Below are positions 7,702 through 15,616 of a stretch of DNA of 64,000 bases, piece by piece. This stretch comes from Limnohabitans sp. Rim47. GTDB taxonomy: Bacteria > Pseudomonadota > Gammaproteobacteria > Burkholderiales > Burkholderiaceae_C. The DNA is taken from positions 495,268 through 559,267 of the forward strand of contig NZ_FBYA01000001.1 in NCBI RefSeq assembly GCF_001517545.1, in the 5' to 3' direction. Each line of letters starts with the position of its first letter. Position 1 is the stretch's first letter. Under the pieces are notes generated by a model. That model did not search any database. It saw only the letters and a program-made list of their open reading frames with translations, and was not told where the DNA came from. The position numbers were made by a program, and so were the translations under genes.

Positions 7702-8661
7702 ATGAAAATCAAACATTTTTTCACCGGCCTCAGTGTTTTCTTGGCGGTCAGCAGCTTGACTCACGCCCAACCAGCGCCTTACCCCGTTTCGCGTGTTTCA
7801 TTGGTCACCCACTCCAGCCCTGGAGGCGGGACCGACGTTTTTTTGCGTGACTTTTCCAAGCAGTTGAGTGGGGTGATGAAGACCAGTTTCTCGGTGGAAA
7901 ACATTCGCGGTGGCAGTGGCGCTACTGCTGTGGCGGCCGTTGCTAAAGGGGCTCCAGACGGTTCTATTTTTTACGGGACTACGCCCACCTACATACAAAC
8001 CACTTTGCTGTCCAAGCCCCCCGTCGGCTATGACGGTTTGGACCCCATGCTGATCGTTTTTTTGGACCCCGAGTTGATTTACACCCGCGCAGATTCGCCG
8101 CACAAGACACTGGCTGATGTGATCGCTTTTGCCAAATCCAATCCAGGCAAATCCCGCTGGGGCGCGTCCAATCCGGCCTCTTTGGAGCGCATCGCCATGG
8201 AGCGTCTTTCGCGCGCAGCGGGCGTGAAAGTTCCTATCGTCAGCCATGAAGGCGGCGCAGACCAAATGATCGGTGTGCTCAATGGCACCTATGACTTGGG
8301 CATTGGCGAAATGCAGGAATTGCAAGGTCAGCTTGAAGCCGGGAAGATCCGCTTGTTGGCCACTTTGTCCGAAACCCGCTTGCAAGGTTTGCCCCAGTTG
8401 CCAACGGCCAAAGAACAAGGCTTCAACGTGGTGGTGCGTAAATTTCGTGGACTGGCTGGCCCCAAGGGCGTGCCAGACAGTGTGGCCAAGGCCTGGGAAG
8501 ATGCTGCCCGCAAGGTCATGGAGTTACCCGCATACAAAGCCGAGTACACACGCGAGAACCTCACGCCCATGCTGCTAGGCCGTGAGGCTGCACGCAAATT
8601 CACGGCAGAAGTCGCTGCTGAAACTGTGGCTTCGTTCAAAGAGTTGGGGCTGCTGAAATGA
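7702..8661 (+). CDS. tctC: Bug/TctC family periplasmic carboxylate receptor of a TctCBA transporter
   Basis: The binding-protein component of the tripartite carboxylate transporter encoded just downstream. I chose the ATG at 7702, not the longer frame opening at 7504: it follows GGAGAC (7691-7696), starts a clean signal peptide (MKIKHFFTGLSVFLAVSSLTHA) and clears the promoter/operator region. The 319-aa product has the Bug features HSSPGGGTDVFLRDF, an ENIRGGSGATAV ligand loop and a C-terminal GLAGPKGVPDSV segment. It is the first gene of the plus arm and overlaps tctB by 4 bp (ATGA). It is clearly diverged from the minus-arm Bug protein, so this is not a recent duplication. Confidence 0.92.
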   Translation: MKIKHFFTGLSVFLAVSSLTHAQPAPYPVSRVSLVTHSSPGGGTDVFLRDFSKQLSGVMKTSFSVENIRGGSGATAVAAVAKGAPDGSIFYGTTPTYIQTTLLSKPPVGYDGLDPMLIVFLDPELIYTRADSPHKTLADVIAFAKSNPGKSRWGASNPASLERIAMERLSRAAGVKVPIVSHEGGADQMIGVLNGTYDLGIGEMQELQGQLEAGKIRLLATLSETRLQGLPQLPTAKEQGFNVVVRKFRGLAGPKGVPDSVAKAWEDAARKVMELPAYKAEYTRENLTPMLLGREAARKFTAEVAAETVASFKELGLLK

Positions 8662-9164
8662 GCATCAGTGAGCGCCATTCCAACCTGATCACTGGCACAG
8701 TGGGCTTGGTTTTTTCCTTGGCTTACATTCGATTTGCCAGTGGCATTGAGGACAGTTTGTTGGCTGACGAGGTCGGGGCCTCAGGCGTTCCGGTATCGAT
8801 TGGTGCTTTGATGGCGCTGGCTTCGGCGTTGTTGCTGATCAAAGCGTTCAAGCAAAAGCAGTCACCCGCTTTGCTGTCGGATCCAGATGAAACTGCCGAT
8901 GATGAGGTGCCCCAAAATCCGCACCGATTGGCCTTGGGTTTGCTCTTGATTTTGGCCACTTATTTGATCCTGCTGCCTTGGCTTGGTTACGTGGTGTCCA
9001 TTGGTCTGCTTTCGGCTGCAGTGGCTTGGTTCGCGGGTGGACGTGAATCCAAAGTGCTGTTGGGTTTTGTTTTGCTCACAGGCCCATTGCTTTGGTTTTT
9101 GTTTGACTACGCGCTCAAAGTCAAAATGCCAACGGGCATCTGGGCCGCATTTCTTGCAGGTTAA
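8658..9164 (+). CDS. tctB: TctB-like small membrane subunit of a tripartite tricarboxylate transporter
   Basis: A 168-aa integral membrane protein with about four hydrophobic helices (near residues 10-30, 40-60, 95-115 and 120-160) and a charged cytoplasmic stretch around 65-85 rich in Asp/Glu. This matches the small TctB subunit that pairs with TctA. It starts within the stop of tctC (ATGA) and ends 3 bp before tctA, so C-B-A order and translational coupling are clear. Little sequence is conserved in TctB, so the call rests on topology and position. Confidence 0.88.
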   Translation: MSISERHSNLITGTVGLVFSLAYIRFASGIEDSLLADEVGASGVPVSIGALMALASALLLIKAFKQKQSPALLSDPDETADDEVPQNPHRLALGLLLILATYLILLPWLGYVVSIGLLSAAVAWFAGGRESKVLLGFVLLTGPLLWFLFDYALKVKMPTGIWAAFLAG

Positions 9165-9167
9165 TTT

Positions 9168-10649
9168 ATGGACGCTTTATTGCATTCTCTCAGTGGTTTT
9201 GCCTGGGTTTGGGTTATCGCAGCGGCATTTGCGGGTGTCTTGTGGGGCATTTTGGGGGGCGCATTGCCTGGCATCTCTCCTTCGATTGCCATGGCTTTGT
9301 TGCTGCCGTTCACCGTCGGTATGTCGCCTACCATTGCGATTGTTTTGTTGGCCAGCGTTTATGTTGGTGCTGAATACGGCGGTTCTATCCCCGCTATTTT
9401 GATTCGCACGCCAGGCACCAATTCCGCATCGGCCACGGTCATTGATGGTTATGAAATGGCCAAGCAAGGCAGAGCGGGCGAGGCGCTTGGCATTTCACTG
9501 ATGTCTGGCTTGGTGGGCGGGCTCTTTGGACTGGTGGTCTTGGTGCTTGCTACCGAAAGTCTGGCCAAAGTGGCACTGGCTTTCACACCCGCTGCTTATT
9601 TTTCTTTGGGTATTTTGGGGCTTTCTGTCATTGCCAGCTTGTCTGGCGGCACCTTGCTCAAGGGCTTGATTGCCGCTTGCTTGGGTCTGATGATCGCCTT
9701 CATCGGCAGTGATCCCGTCTCTGGGGTATCTCGTTTCACTTTTGGTTCTTCTGATCTGCTGGACGGTGTGAAACCCATCATCATCATGGTCGGCTTGTTT
9801 GCTGTCACTGAAATGTTGGTGCAAATTGGTGAGCCTGCATGGGCCAAGGCCGACAAAATTACGTCTCGTTTGAAATTGCCCGATTGGGCCATGACCAAGC
9901 GCTTGTTCAGGCCTCAGGCCATTGGCGCTGCTGTGGGTACGTTTGAGGGGGTGACCCCAGGCGCGGGTGGAACGGTGGCTGCCTTTATGGCTTATTCAGA
10001 AAGCAAGCGCTGGTCCAATCATCCCGAAGAGTATGGTCATGGCTCGCCTGAGGGGGTGGCGGCACCCGAGGCCGCCAACAACGTGGTGACTGCCACGGCG
10101 CTGGTGCCTTTGCTCAGTTTGGGCATTCCGGGCTCCAATTCGGCCGCCATTTTGATGGGAGGCTTTCTCATCCATGGTTTGCAGCCAGGCCCCATGTTGT
10201 TCACCAAAGCCCCAGATGTGGTTTATGGCCTGTATGGGGGTTTGTTCGTCGCCAACATCGCGATGCTCTTGATTGGTTTGGTCATTCTCAATCCTTGTAT
10301 TTGGCTGGTGAACCGTCCCAAGCCTTACCTGATTGCTGGCATTTTGGCCTTGGTCATGACCGGTGTTTACGCGCTGCACCAAAGTGTTTTTGACATCGCC
10401 ATGACCCTGTTTGTCGGCGTCTTGGGTTATGGCATGCGTTTGTTGCGCATCCCTGTGTTGCCCATGGTTTTGGGATTGGTGCTGGGCTATATGGTCGAGT
10501 CCAATTACCGCAGAAGTTTGCTGATTTCGGGGGGAGATCACAGTATCTTTATGACGGACTGGGTTTCTGCTGGTTTGTTGGCCTTGTCTTTGGTCTTGGC
10601 GCTTTACACCGGCATCAAAGAATTCACTGAGAGAAAGTCGAAGAAATGA
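9168..10649 (+). CDS. tctA: TctA-like large permease subunit of a tripartite tricarboxylate transporter
   Basis: The channel-forming subunit, driving Na+- or H+-coupled uptake of a carboxylate delivered by the periplasmic receptor. The 493-aa protein has around 11-12 transmembrane helices. It carries the TctA signature near residues 25-95: GALPGISPSIAMALLLPF, then YVGAEYGGSIPAILI and the TPGTNSASATVIDGYEMAKQG loop. A second internal copy of the fold contains TPGAGGTVAAFMAYSESKR and GIPGSNSAAILMGGFLIHG. It overlaps the downstream MmgE/PrpD gene by 4 bp. The linkage of transport and metabolism genes suggests that the transported compound is the MmgE/PrpD pathway substrate. Confidence 0.95.
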   Translation: MDALLHSLSGFAWVWVIAAAFAGVLWGILGGALPGISPSIAMALLLPFTVGMSPTIAIVLLASVYVGAEYGGSIPAILIRTPGTNSASATVIDGYEMAKQGRAGEALGISLMSGLVGGLFGLVVLVLATESLAKVALAFTPAAYFSLGILGLSVIASLSGGTLLKGLIAACLGLMIAFIGSDPVSGVSRFTFGSSDLLDGVKPIIIMVGLFAVTEMLVQIGEPAWAKADKITSRLKLPDWAMTKRLFRPQAIGAAVGTFEGVTPGAGGTVAAFMAYSESKRWSNHPEEYGHGSPEGVAAPEAANNVVTATALVPLLSLGIPGSNSAAILMGGFLIHGLQPGPMLFTKAPDVVYGLYGGLFVANIAMLLIGLVILNPCIWLVNRPKPYLIAGILALVMTGVYALHQSVFDIAMTLFVGVLGYGMRLLRIPVLPMVLGLVLGYMVESNYRRSLLISGGDHSIFMTDWVSAGLLALSLVLALYTGIKEFTERKSKK

Positions 10650-12034
10650 GTCAAGCAAGCCTTTCTGGTCCATCAGTTGCCACAAGACTGGCCAATGCCA
10701 TGGCCTTGTCCAAGCCCGAATCAGATCCCTTGGCGTTGCCCGTGGCCCGGCGTTTGTTGATGGATGTGGCCGGCATTTGCATGGCGGCACGCCATGAAAA
10801 CTATGTACGGGCTGCATTGGCTGCAGTCGAGCAGCCCGGACCTTGCTCTGTGTTTGGTTTTACGCAGGGTTACGGGGTCGAAGCCGCTGCTTTTGTCAAT
10901 GGCATCGCCGCCCACGGTGAAGACTTTGACGACACCTACGAAGGGGGCCCGGTTCATGCTGGTGCGGTCATCGTGCCAGCTTTGTTGGCGGTCGCGCAGC
11001 GTCACGCACTTCATGGCGATGCGCTTTTGCGCGGTATCGCCATGGGTGTAGAGGTCACCTGTCGCCTGTGTGCTGTGGCGCCTACCCGTGTGCACAAAGC
11101 GGGGTTCCATCCGACGGCTATTTTTGGGGTCATCGGCGCCGTGGCGGGCATGGGGACTGCCATGAAACTGACCGAAGCTCAAATGGTCAACGCGTTTGGT
11201 TTGGCCGGCAGCATGGCTGCAGGCATCATCGAATATTTGGCCGACGGCTCCTGGACAAAGCGCATGCATCCGGGGTGGGCAGCCCAGTCAGCTTACCGGG
11301 CGGTGCGCTTGGCGCAAGCCGGATTTGTGGGGCCTGCCACTGTATTTGAGGGCACGCATGGTTTGTTCCATGGTTTTGCCAACACCTTGGACGGTGACTT
11401 TGAAGCCATGCTAGATGGTTTCGGCGAGCGTTGGGTCTGGACCACAATTGCCTTCAAGCCCTACGCTTGCGGCACCATGGCGCATCCTTACATCGACTGC
11501 GCGCGCGCATTGCGCAGGCAGAGCGTGACGGCTGATCAGATTCAAAGTATCGAGTGTGAAACCGCAGAGGGCATCGTGCATCGCTTGTGGGAGCCTCTAG
11601 CGCTCAAGGCGTCGCCGCCCAACGCTTATGCGGCCAAGTTCAGCATTCCTTATGCCATTGCGGCAGGGTTATTGCTGGACGATGCGGGCTTGTCGGCCTA
11701 CACCGAGGCCACGGTTCAGCGCGATGATTTGCGCTCGCTCGCGTCCAAAGTTCGCTACGTCGTGGACCCGACCAATCCTTATCCCCATCAATTCACAGGG
11801 CATGTGCGCGTGCATCTTAAAGACGGCCGAGTGCTGGAAGAGCGTCAAGCCTTCTTCAAAGGCGGTGCAGCCCACCCTTTGAGTGATGCCGATCTGGAAC
11901 AAAAATTCCGAGCCAACTGCAGTCACGGTGGTTTGGACGCTGCGCAAACGCAGGCACTTTTGGACACGGTCAATGCGGCCTTGTTGGGCGGTTCCTTGTC
12001 TTTCTCAGCCTTGGCTGCCTCGGGGGCGCAATGA
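10646..12034 (+). CDS. MmgE/PrpD family protein (dehydratase/epimerase-like), plus arm
   Basis: Second MmgE/PrpD member of the cluster, 462 aa and intact. It has the HGEDFDDTYEGGPVHAGAVIVPA motif block (about residues 90-112) in the helical domain, the conserved KPYACGTMAHPYID segment near 270-285 and an AKFSIPYAIAAGL stretch near 330. These are active-site neighbourhoods in 2-methylcitrate dehydratase-type enzymes. It is only a distant paralogue of the minus-arm protein. It overlaps tctA and the SDR gene by 4 bp each. Likely a lyase, isomerase or epimerase acting on the imported di- or tricarboxylate; the reaction itself is not determined. Confidence 0.88.
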   Translation: MSQASLSGPSVATRLANAMALSKPESDPLALPVARRLLMDVAGICMAARHENYVRAALAAVEQPGPCSVFGFTQGYGVEAAAFVNGIAAHGEDFDDTYEGGPVHAGAVIVPALLAVAQRHALHGDALLRGIAMGVEVTCRLCAVAPTRVHKAGFHPTAIFGVIGAVAGMGTAMKLTEAQMVNAFGLAGSMAAGIIEYLADGSWTKRMHPGWAAQSAYRAVRLAQAGFVGPATVFEGTHGLFHGFANTLDGDFEAMLDGFGERWVWTTIAFKPYACGTMAHPYIDCARALRRQSVTADQIQSIECETAEGIVHRLWEPLALKASPPNAYAAKFSIPYAIAAGLLLDDAGLSAYTEATVQRDDLRSLASKVRYVVDPTNPYPHQFTGHVRVHLKDGRVLEERQAFFKGGAAHPLSDADLEQKFRANCSHGGLDAAQTQALLDTVNAALLGGSLSFSALAASGAQ

Positions 12035-12798
12035 GCGCCCACACGCAAACTGAAACCCGCCGCGTTGCCTTGGTCACGGGTGCAGGTCGCAACATTGGTC
12101 GCGCCATTGCTTTGGCCTTGGCTCGGGATGGGTTGGCTGTTGCCGTCAACGTGCGCAGCTCCGTAGCCGAAGGGCAAGCGGTGGTCGATGAGCTGTCCGC
12201 ATTGGGCGTTCCGGCACTGTTGTGTGTGGCCGATGTCACCGATGCCCGTGCGGTGCAGCTCATGGTGGCCCAAATAGTGGCGCGCTTCGGGCGTATCGAT
12301 GTGTTGGTGAACAACGCAGCCATTCGCAAAGAAGCCAGCTTGGCCGACATGAGCAGTGCAGATTGGCGCAGCACCTTGGCCGTGGTTTTGGACGGCGCCT
12401 TTCACTGCACCCAAGCGGCCTTGCCACACTTACAAAATGCACCAGACGGTGCCGTCGTGAACATCGGTGGGCTGACTGCGCACACGGGGGCCGAAAACCG
12501 TGTGCATGTGGTCACAGCCAAAGCTGGGCTGGTGGGCTTGACCCGTGCTTTGGCCCATGACCTTGCTGCTCATCAAGTGACGGTTAATTGCGTGTCACCC
12601 GGCATGATCGACACCGTGCGACACGGCAGCAGTGTTTCAGCCCAGCCTCAGCACCACAAAAAGCACACGCCCTTGCTGGGCAGACGCGGGACGGCCGAAG
12701 AGGTGGCGGACTCGGTGGCCTGGCTGGCCAGCCCACAAGCCCGTTTTGTGACAGGCCAAGTGCTGCATGTCAACGGGGGTACTTACTTGGGATCTTGA
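12031..12798 (+). CDS. SDR-family protein lacking the canonical catalytic Ser and Tyr
   Basis: A 255-aa short-chain dehydrogenase/reductase fold. The nucleotide-binding TGAGRNIG motif is at residues 16-23, the DVTD adenine loop near 70 and VNNAAIRKE near 93. The PGMIDTVR and C-terminal VTGQVLHVNGGTYLGS segments are also typical. However, at the catalytic positions NIGS becomes NIGG (Gly147 for Ser) and YxxxK becomes V-V-T-A-K (Val160 for Tyr, Lys164 kept), with His159 next to it. It is therefore either an SDR with altered chemistry or a binding protein. Last gene of the tct operon, 4-bp overlap with MmgE/PrpD. Confidence 0.85.
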   Translation: MSAHTQTETRRVALVTGAGRNIGRAIALALARDGLAVAVNVRSSVAEGQAVVDELSALGVPALLCVADVTDARAVQLMVAQIVARFGRIDVLVNNAAIRKEASLADMSSADWRSTLAVVLDGAFHCTQAALPHLQNAPDGAVVNIGGLTAHTGAENRVHVVTAKAGLVGLTRALAHDLAAHQVTVNCVSPGMIDTVRHGSSVSAQPQHHKKHTPLLGRRGTAEEVADSVAWLASPQARFVTGQVLHVNGGTYLGS

Positions 12799-12845
12799 GG
12801 CAGGGTTTTTTGCCGGAGCCGCGGTGTTGCGCTTTCACCGCATCT

Positions 12846-13187
12846 TCACCGCAGTGATGCTTGGTTGAGCGAAAAGCTTGTCACAGGAAAGTCCTCTTGA
12901 GAATCATCCAGTGCCAATGACTGCACCGTGGCGTTAGATGGGGGCATGTGCGACTGCAAGTCCATCTTGTTACGGCCAGAGTGCTTGGCCTGCCGCCCGC
13001 GCACCCGGATACGCCAGACCCTGAACGAGCGGGTTTTCAGCTGGTCACGCATCAACGCAATGACCGCTGCTTCGCTCAAACCAAACTGCTGCTCAATGGC
13101 CTCAAACGGCGTGTTGTCGGACCAAGCCATGGCGATGATGCCGGACACGTCGGCAGCACTCAAAACATCGCAAACGCGTGTGTTCAT
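12846..13187 (-). CDS. DUF2805 / TIGR03643 family small protein
   Basis: A 113-aa protein of the DUF2805 family, function unknown. The conserved core (about residues 9-68) reads as a helix-turn-helix-like unit: AADVSGIIAMAWSDNTPFEAI, then QFGLSEAAVIALMR and the basic RSFRVWRIRVRGRQAKH end. The last 45 residues are a lineage-specific tail. I use the ATG at 13187, which lies 1 bp after the stop of the upstream membrane-protein gene, since the family starts near there. A DNA-binding role is possible from the shape but not shown. Confidence 0.75.
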   Translation of the reverse strand: MNTRVCDVLSAADVSGIIAMAWSDNTPFEAIEQQFGLSEAAVIALMRDQLKTRSFRVWRIRVRGRQAKHSGRNKMDLQSHMPPSNATVQSLALDDSQEDFPVTSFSLNQASLR

Positions 13188-13188
13188 G

Positions 13189-13572
13189 TCAGTTTGTGCC
13201 TTGTGGTTTTTCAACCGTTGGTAAGGGCGGGCTGCCGGGGTGGTCGCTGTGCTGCACCTCAAAACCATCGGCCACAAAAGCCGGACCCTTCATCAGCATC
13301 ACGATCACACAACCGATGCTTGTTGTCAGCATCAAAATCCAATGCAGTAAAAGCACACCGATGGCAATGTAAAGCCACTGGCTCAGTTCGCGCTCAGATG
13401 CCGGGGTGGGTGGATCAGGTGCCCACAGGTAAGCCATGCCGACCAACGCCATGGGCAAGGCCGTGCCCAACAGCCCAATCCAGGGCAGCTTTTTCCAAAG
13501 CGACCATTCCAGGCCGGGGGCTGAGCGGGTAAAGCCCGGTAATTTTTGGAGCCAGTTCAAGGATTTCGCCAC
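13189..13572 (-). CDS. Small membrane protein of unknown function (two helices)
   Basis: I do not recognise a family. The GTG at 13572 gives 127 aa and has a good Shine-Dalgarno (AAGGG, 8 nt upstream). A longer form from GTG 13614 would overlap the lysR stop. Two hydrophobic segments are visible (WIGLLGTALPMALVGMAYLWA and YIAIGVLLLHWILMLTTSIGCVIVML), with a short Pro-rich loop between them and a Pro/His/Gly-rich hydrophilic C-terminus. The stop is 1 bp before the DUF2805 start, so the two are co-translated. Confidence 0.6.
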   Translation of the reverse strand: MAKSLNWLQKLPGFTRSAPGLEWSLWKKLPWIGLLGTALPMALVGMAYLWAPDPPTPASERELSQWLYIAIGVLLLHWILMLTTSIGCVIVMLMKGPAFVADGFEVQHSDHPGSPPLPTVEKPQGTN

Positions 13573-13610
13573 GGTATGAGCCCTTTGTCGCTTGCTGTGT
13601 TTGCGCCGTC

Positions 13611-14555
13611 TCACCGCAGTAAAGCGGTGGTCTCTTGCCGTAGCATGCGCACCATTTCTTCTGCTGCAGGTGACAGACTGCGGTGGCGTCGGGTGACCAC
13701 GCCGATGGGGCGCTGGATGTCCGGCCCCGTCAAGCGGCGAGAGACCACGCCGCCTTGCTGCACAAAGGCCGCAGCCAATTCGGGCAGGGCCGCCACGCCC
13801 AGGCCAGCCTTGACCATGGCGTGGATGGTGGCGATGTGTTCGACTTCGTAACGCGGCTGAAAGGCGATGCTGTGCGAGATGAATGCGGCGTTGGCGTATT
13901 GACGCACGCTGGCGGGCAGAGGCATTGAAATGTGGGTCAACTCGGCCACGGTCAACCAGCTCAAGGGGCTTTGGGCTTTCGCCAAGCGGTGTCCCAAGGG
14001 CATGATTAACACAAAGCCATCGGCCGACAACGGCGTGTAGTCCAGATCGGGGTAGTCGGGGTTGGCGGCCGTCAGCGCCAAATCCACCGTGCCAGATCGC
14101 ACCATGTCAAAAGCGGGGCCAGACAAGGTGTCGTGCAGTTGCAGCGCAATCTGTGGGTATTGCGCTGCAAAACGCGCCATGACCCGAGGCACCAACGTGG
14201 CCGCCAAAGAGGGCAGGGCGGCCAGGCTCACTTTGCCCGATTGGATTTGAGTGATGTGCTGCACCCGTTGCACGGCCTCTAGAGTTTGGGCGCTGAGCAG
14301 CTTGGCTTGCTCTACAAACACTTGACCCGCTTCGGTCAGGTGCACGCTGCGGGTGGTGCGGTCAAACAAGCGCGTGACCAGGGCTTCTTCAAGTCGAACG
14401 ATGACCCCTGACACGGCCGATTGCGACAAATGCACTTGCGCGGCCGTTCGTCTGAAACTGCCGGTTTCGGCCAGCACCAAAAAGATGTCCAGGTCGCGTG
14501 GCGTCCAGTTCAGTTGTGCGTTGGATTGCAGTTGGGCAGTGGAATTGATCTTCAT
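13611..14555 (-). CDS. LysR-type transcriptional regulator
   Basis: A 314-aa LTTR. The N-terminal winged HTH (about residues 16-75) contains FLVLAETGSFRRTAAQVHLSQSAVSGVIVRLEEAL and the FDRTTRSVHLTEAG wing. A linker helix and a periplasmic-binding-protein-like effector domain (about 100-300) follow. It is divergent from the dehydrogenase/BKACE/Bug operon at 14645-17462, which it probably controls. A perfect 8+1+8 palindrome containing a T-N11-A box lies over its own start codon (14547-14563), suggesting autoregulation. The co-inducer is probably the beta-hydroxy or beta-keto acid handled by that operon (inference). Confidence 0.92.
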   Translation of the reverse strand: MKINSTAQLQSNAQLNWTPRDLDIFLVLAETGSFRRTAAQVHLSQSAVSGVIVRLEEALVTRLFDRTTRSVHLTEAGQVFVEQAKLLSAQTLEAVQRVQHITQIQSGKVSLAALPSLAATLVPRVMARFAAQYPQIALQLHDTLSGPAFDMVRSGTVDLALTAANPDYPDLDYTPLSADGFVLIMPLGHRLAKAQSPLSWLTVAELTHISMPLPASVRQYANAAFISHSIAFQPRYEVEHIATIHAMVKAGLGVAALPELAAAFVQQGGVVSRRLTGPDIQRPIGVVTRRHRSLSPAAEEMVRMLRQETTALLR

Positions 14556-14563
14556 TGAAGATC
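14547..14563. promoter_or_regulatory. LysR-type box overlapping the lysR start codon
   Basis: The palindrome GATCTTCA-T-TGAAGATC (8-bp arms, 1-bp spacer) contains T-N11-A (14549 to 14561), the LysR-regulator recognition pattern. It covers the lysR start codon at 14553-14555 and lies about 80-100 bp upstream of the divergent operon. Binding is predicted only. Confidence 0.55.
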
Positions 14564-14644
14564 AGTTTATGGGAAAAAACGGCTGGACGGGCCAATAGGG
14601 CCTTTTTAGACTGCACCCATCTCATCCTGTAAGTGGCATTCAAC

Positions 14645-15598
14645 ATGATTTCTGCAGACCCGTATAAAGCCCGTACCGTGGTCGTCGGTGGCGGCACCAT
14701 GGGCATGGACGTGGCCATCGTGCTGGCCCGTGGTGGCAGTCAGGTCACGGTGGTCGAACCTGACGCCGCCAAGCGGCAAGCGCTGGCAAGCCATGTGCGC
14801 CACAACCTAACCCCCTTGGGCATGGCACACCGAATCGAGCGCGTGCAGGCTGTGGCCGATTTGGCCGACATCGCATGGCCTGGCGTGAGCCTGCTCATCG
14901 AATGCATTCCCGAAAAACTGTCGCTCAAACAAGCGCTGTTTGCACAGCTGGCGCAACTGGCGCCCCCAGAAACCTTGCTGTGCAGCAACAGTTCTAGCTT
15001 TCCGATCAGCGCCATCGCCGAGGGCTTGCCGACGGGCCAGCGCATGTTGGGATTGCACTTTTTTATGCCCGCGCATTTGGTGCCCTTGGTTGAGGTGGTG
15101 CTGGGGTTGCAGTCTGACGTGTCAGAAGCCGAGCAGCTGTGTGGCTTCATGCGCGGCTGCGGCAGCGTGCCAGTGCTGGTCCGCAAGGATAAACCCGGCT
15201 TTTTGGCCAACCGCATGCAGCATGCTCTCGCGCGTGAGGCCTTTGCCCTGATCGATGAAGGCGTGGCCTCGCCCGAAGACGTGGACGCGGCGGTGCGCTT
15301 TGGTTTTGGGTTCCGATTTTTGGCCGCAGGCCCGGTCATGCAGCGCGACCATGCAGGCCTCGAAGTGCACACCGCTGCTGCGGCCAGCATGTACCCTAGT
15401 TTGGCGGTCAATGTCGAACCTGCCCGCGTGCTGCAAGAACGTGCGGCCCGGGGCGACTTGGGCATGAAGACCGGTCAGGGCTTTTACAGCTGGACCCCCG
15501 AAACCCAAAAGGCCGAGCGCGAGCGCTACGACCGCTTGCTGCGCCAGGGGCTGGACTTGTTGGCCTCCGAACTGCCCACTCTTAACCCCCAAGATTGA
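14645..15598 (+). CDS. 3-hydroxyacyl-CoA dehydrogenase family enzyme (L-carnitine dehydrogenase-like)
   Basis: NAD-dependent oxidation of a beta-hydroxy acid or its CoA ester. The 317-aa protein has a Rossmann domain with GGGTMG at residues 15-20, the SNSSSFPIS and HFFMPAHLVPLVEVV active-site blocks (His and Asn of 3HCDH enzymes) and a single short C-terminal 3HCDH domain with KPGFLANRMQHALAREA. Size and one-domain C-terminus match L-carnitine dehydrogenase-like members. The next gene is a beta-keto acid cleavage enzyme, as in carnitine catabolism. The start may instead be the GTG at 14633. A simple hydroxybutyryl-CoA dehydrogenase is less likely from context. Confidence 0.85.
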   Translation: MISADPYKARTVVVGGGTMGMDVAIVLARGGSQVTVVEPDAAKRQALASHVRHNLTPLGMAHRIERVQAVADLADIAWPGVSLLIECIPEKLSLKQALFAQLAQLAPPETLLCSNSSSFPISAIAEGLPTGQRMLGLHFFMPAHLVPLVEVVLGLQSDVSEAEQLCGFMRGCGSVPVLVRKDKPGFLANRMQHALAREAFALIDEGVASPEDVDAAVRFGFGFRFLAAGPVMQRDHAGLEVHTAAAASMYPSLAVNVEPARVLQERAARGDLGMKTGQGFYSWTPETQKAERERYDRLLRQGLDLLASELPTLNPQD

Positions 15599-15616
15599 TC
15601 TTTCAAAGGTATTTAC

